Source of the DNA: Epinephelus fuscoguttatus
Lineage: Eukaryota; Chordata; Actinopteri; Perciformes; Serranidae
DNA: 64,000 nucleotides
NCBI RefSeq assembly: GCF_011397635.1
Contig: NC_064770.1
Coordinates: forward strand, 7,278,826 to 7,342,825
Direction of reading: 5' to 3'
Below are positions 63,151-64,000 of this stretch, one piece after another. Numbering within the stretch: the first letter of the stretch is position 1; the number at the start of each line of letters is the position of its first letter. Below the pieces are notes generated by a model, which did no database searches, had not been told where the DNA came from, and saw nothing but the letters and a program-made list of their open reading frames with translations. The translations under genes were made by a program, and so were the position numbers.

Positions 63151-64000
63151 ATTCTTCATAGGACAAAGGTCCTTGAAAATTAACCATAACACAACAGTTG
63201 TTCCAGATCTGGTTGACAGTGCCCATCAGAGTGAGTGGTGCAGGTGAGTCCCAGATGTGGTTGGACTTAACTCTGCCTATTACCCTCTCAACTACTATCC
63301 TGAGACGGGCGATGGCTTGTGTTTTCTCGGTTTCCTCTCTTGTAAATTGAGCTGAATGCTTGAAGGGTGGAATGATGAGTTTTGCTCCAACATTAGAAAG
63401 TAGATCTTCAATGAGAAAGCCTTTGTCACTTCGTTACCTGGCTCAAGTAAGGGAAGGATTCCACTGATCTTTGTTATCTCCTTGTCAGAGATGCTTCCAG
63501 TGTACAGGGGCGAGACAAATGTTACCAAACCACTGGGAGCGACTCCGATCAGTCCCTTCAAGGTCATCCTGTTTTTGTAGTGGGAGAACATTTCTGATTG
63601 CAATGTTAGTGAAGAGGCAGTCGCCACAGCAATTTCAGTGCAGTCCAGTATCACATGGACATTGGAACAGTGCATCTTAAATTTTGCTGGCATGACAGAC
63701 TTCACCTTGTCAATGCTCACCCAGAGAGGAAGTGACCCCAACATCAGGAAGAGATAGTTGGCCCAGGTGATGGTGACTCGACTCACGGTGGCTACACTGA
63801 CCTCAAACATGTCAGCAATGAGCTGCTCTTTCATCCCAACCACTACTCGCATAGAGTACATTAGAAACTCATCGATTAATGGCATCCTACGAGAGGGGCT
63901 GGGTGTGATGTCTGACTGACCTATCCTCTTTGCCTTGCTCCAGTAGGCCAATCGAGAAGCAGATGGTCCAATGGACTCCCAGAAGATCTTAAACACATGT
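63149..64000 (-). pseudogene. ISL2EU/Harbinger-type DDE transposase, frameshifted, N terminus off the window
   Basis: The frame enters from the right edge with VFKIFWESIGPSASRLAY, then a helix-turn-helix region (QLIADMFEVSVATVSRV). The DDE_Tnp_4-like core follows: HVILDCTEI (first Asp), FVSPLYTGSISDKEIT (second Asp). A one-base loss near 63435-63445, after LLEPGNEV, shifts the frame. The continuation DKGFLIEDLL, then IARLRIVVERVIGRVK (catalytic Glu) and GPLSYEE-stop, is readable in the neighbouring frame. All catalytic residues survive, so the lesion is probably recent. Any THAP domain would lie outside the window. Confidence 0.78.

Larger units (their letters stand above)
59745..64000. mobile_element. 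ISL2EU-like DNA transposon, right part beyond window
   Basis: A spliced YqaJ-nuclease gene on the plus strand faces a DDE transposase on the minus strand, separated by about 0.9 kb. A transposase paired with a YqaJ-family nuclease is the organisation I know from ISL2EU (IS4EU) elements. The left inverted repeat must lie between the L2 tail and 59792 but was not delimited. The right end is outside the window. Confidence 0.65.

Overview
This window looks like euchromatic DNA of a percomorph teleost fish. The evidence is spliced vertebrate-type genes with small phase-matched introns, the repeat content (L2, Rex1-like and Nimb LINEs, tRNA-derived SINEs with a CATT-type tail, Tc1, hAT, Kolobok, Harbinger and ISL2EU-like DNA transposons) and long CA/TA microsatellites. 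No prokaryotic or plasmid-like feature is present. Species was not determined.

Only two host genes are well supported, both on the minus strand. (1) A two-exon small heat-shock protein gene (14843-16187) of the teleost hspb9/hsp30-like group has a TATA box at 16403-16411 and a poly(A) signal near 14650. (2) A ten-exon gene spanning 45373 down to 23720 was assembled here from splice sites. Every intron is phase 1 and the coding length is exactly 2445 nt. It predicts an 814-residue type I membrane receptor: signal peptide, two group B SRCR domains, four Ig domains of the LILR/FcR/A1BG style, one transmembrane helix, and a very acidic 130-residue tail with seven tyrosines, including YENA, YENV and YQNF. 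An SRCR plus Ig ectodomain is unusual. The Ig2 and Ig3 exons lie in two near-identical 1.6-kb tandem units, and their few differences include a tight cluster in the presumed FG loop. This is the most interesting locus in the window.

Layout: 1-564 is the 3' end of a Tc1-like element. 2928-5502 is an L2 LINE. 6043-9844 is a TIR-flanked 3.8-kb hAT-like element holding a second hAT element (8-bp TSD), a foldback MITE and a Rex1-like LINE. 9.8-14.6 kb is mostly non-coding with a tRNA-SINE head. 14.6-16.4 kb is the heat-shock gene. 16.4-23.6 kb is repeats, including a TTAA-flanked Kolobok-like element with a P2X7-tail-like cysteine exon, a SINE, and a 31-bp minisatellite. 23.6-45.4 kb is the SRCR-Ig receptor gene, whose introns hold a THAP-encoding Kolobok-like element, hAT/BED, Harbinger and Crypton-like fragments and a SINE with a 12-bp TSD. 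45.7-49.7 kb has a SINE, TA arrays and a Tc1 element with DD38 spacing. 49.8-54.75 kb is a near full-length Nimb/I-clade LINE with a 13-bp TSD. 55.0-59.7 kb is a second L2-clade LINE with an SGNH-esterase ORF1. From about 59.75 kb to the right edge is an ISL2EU-like DNA transposon with a spliced SWIM + YqaJ-nuclease gene (plus) facing a DDE transposase (minus).

All calls come from reading the sequence and from recalled family features. No database search was run.
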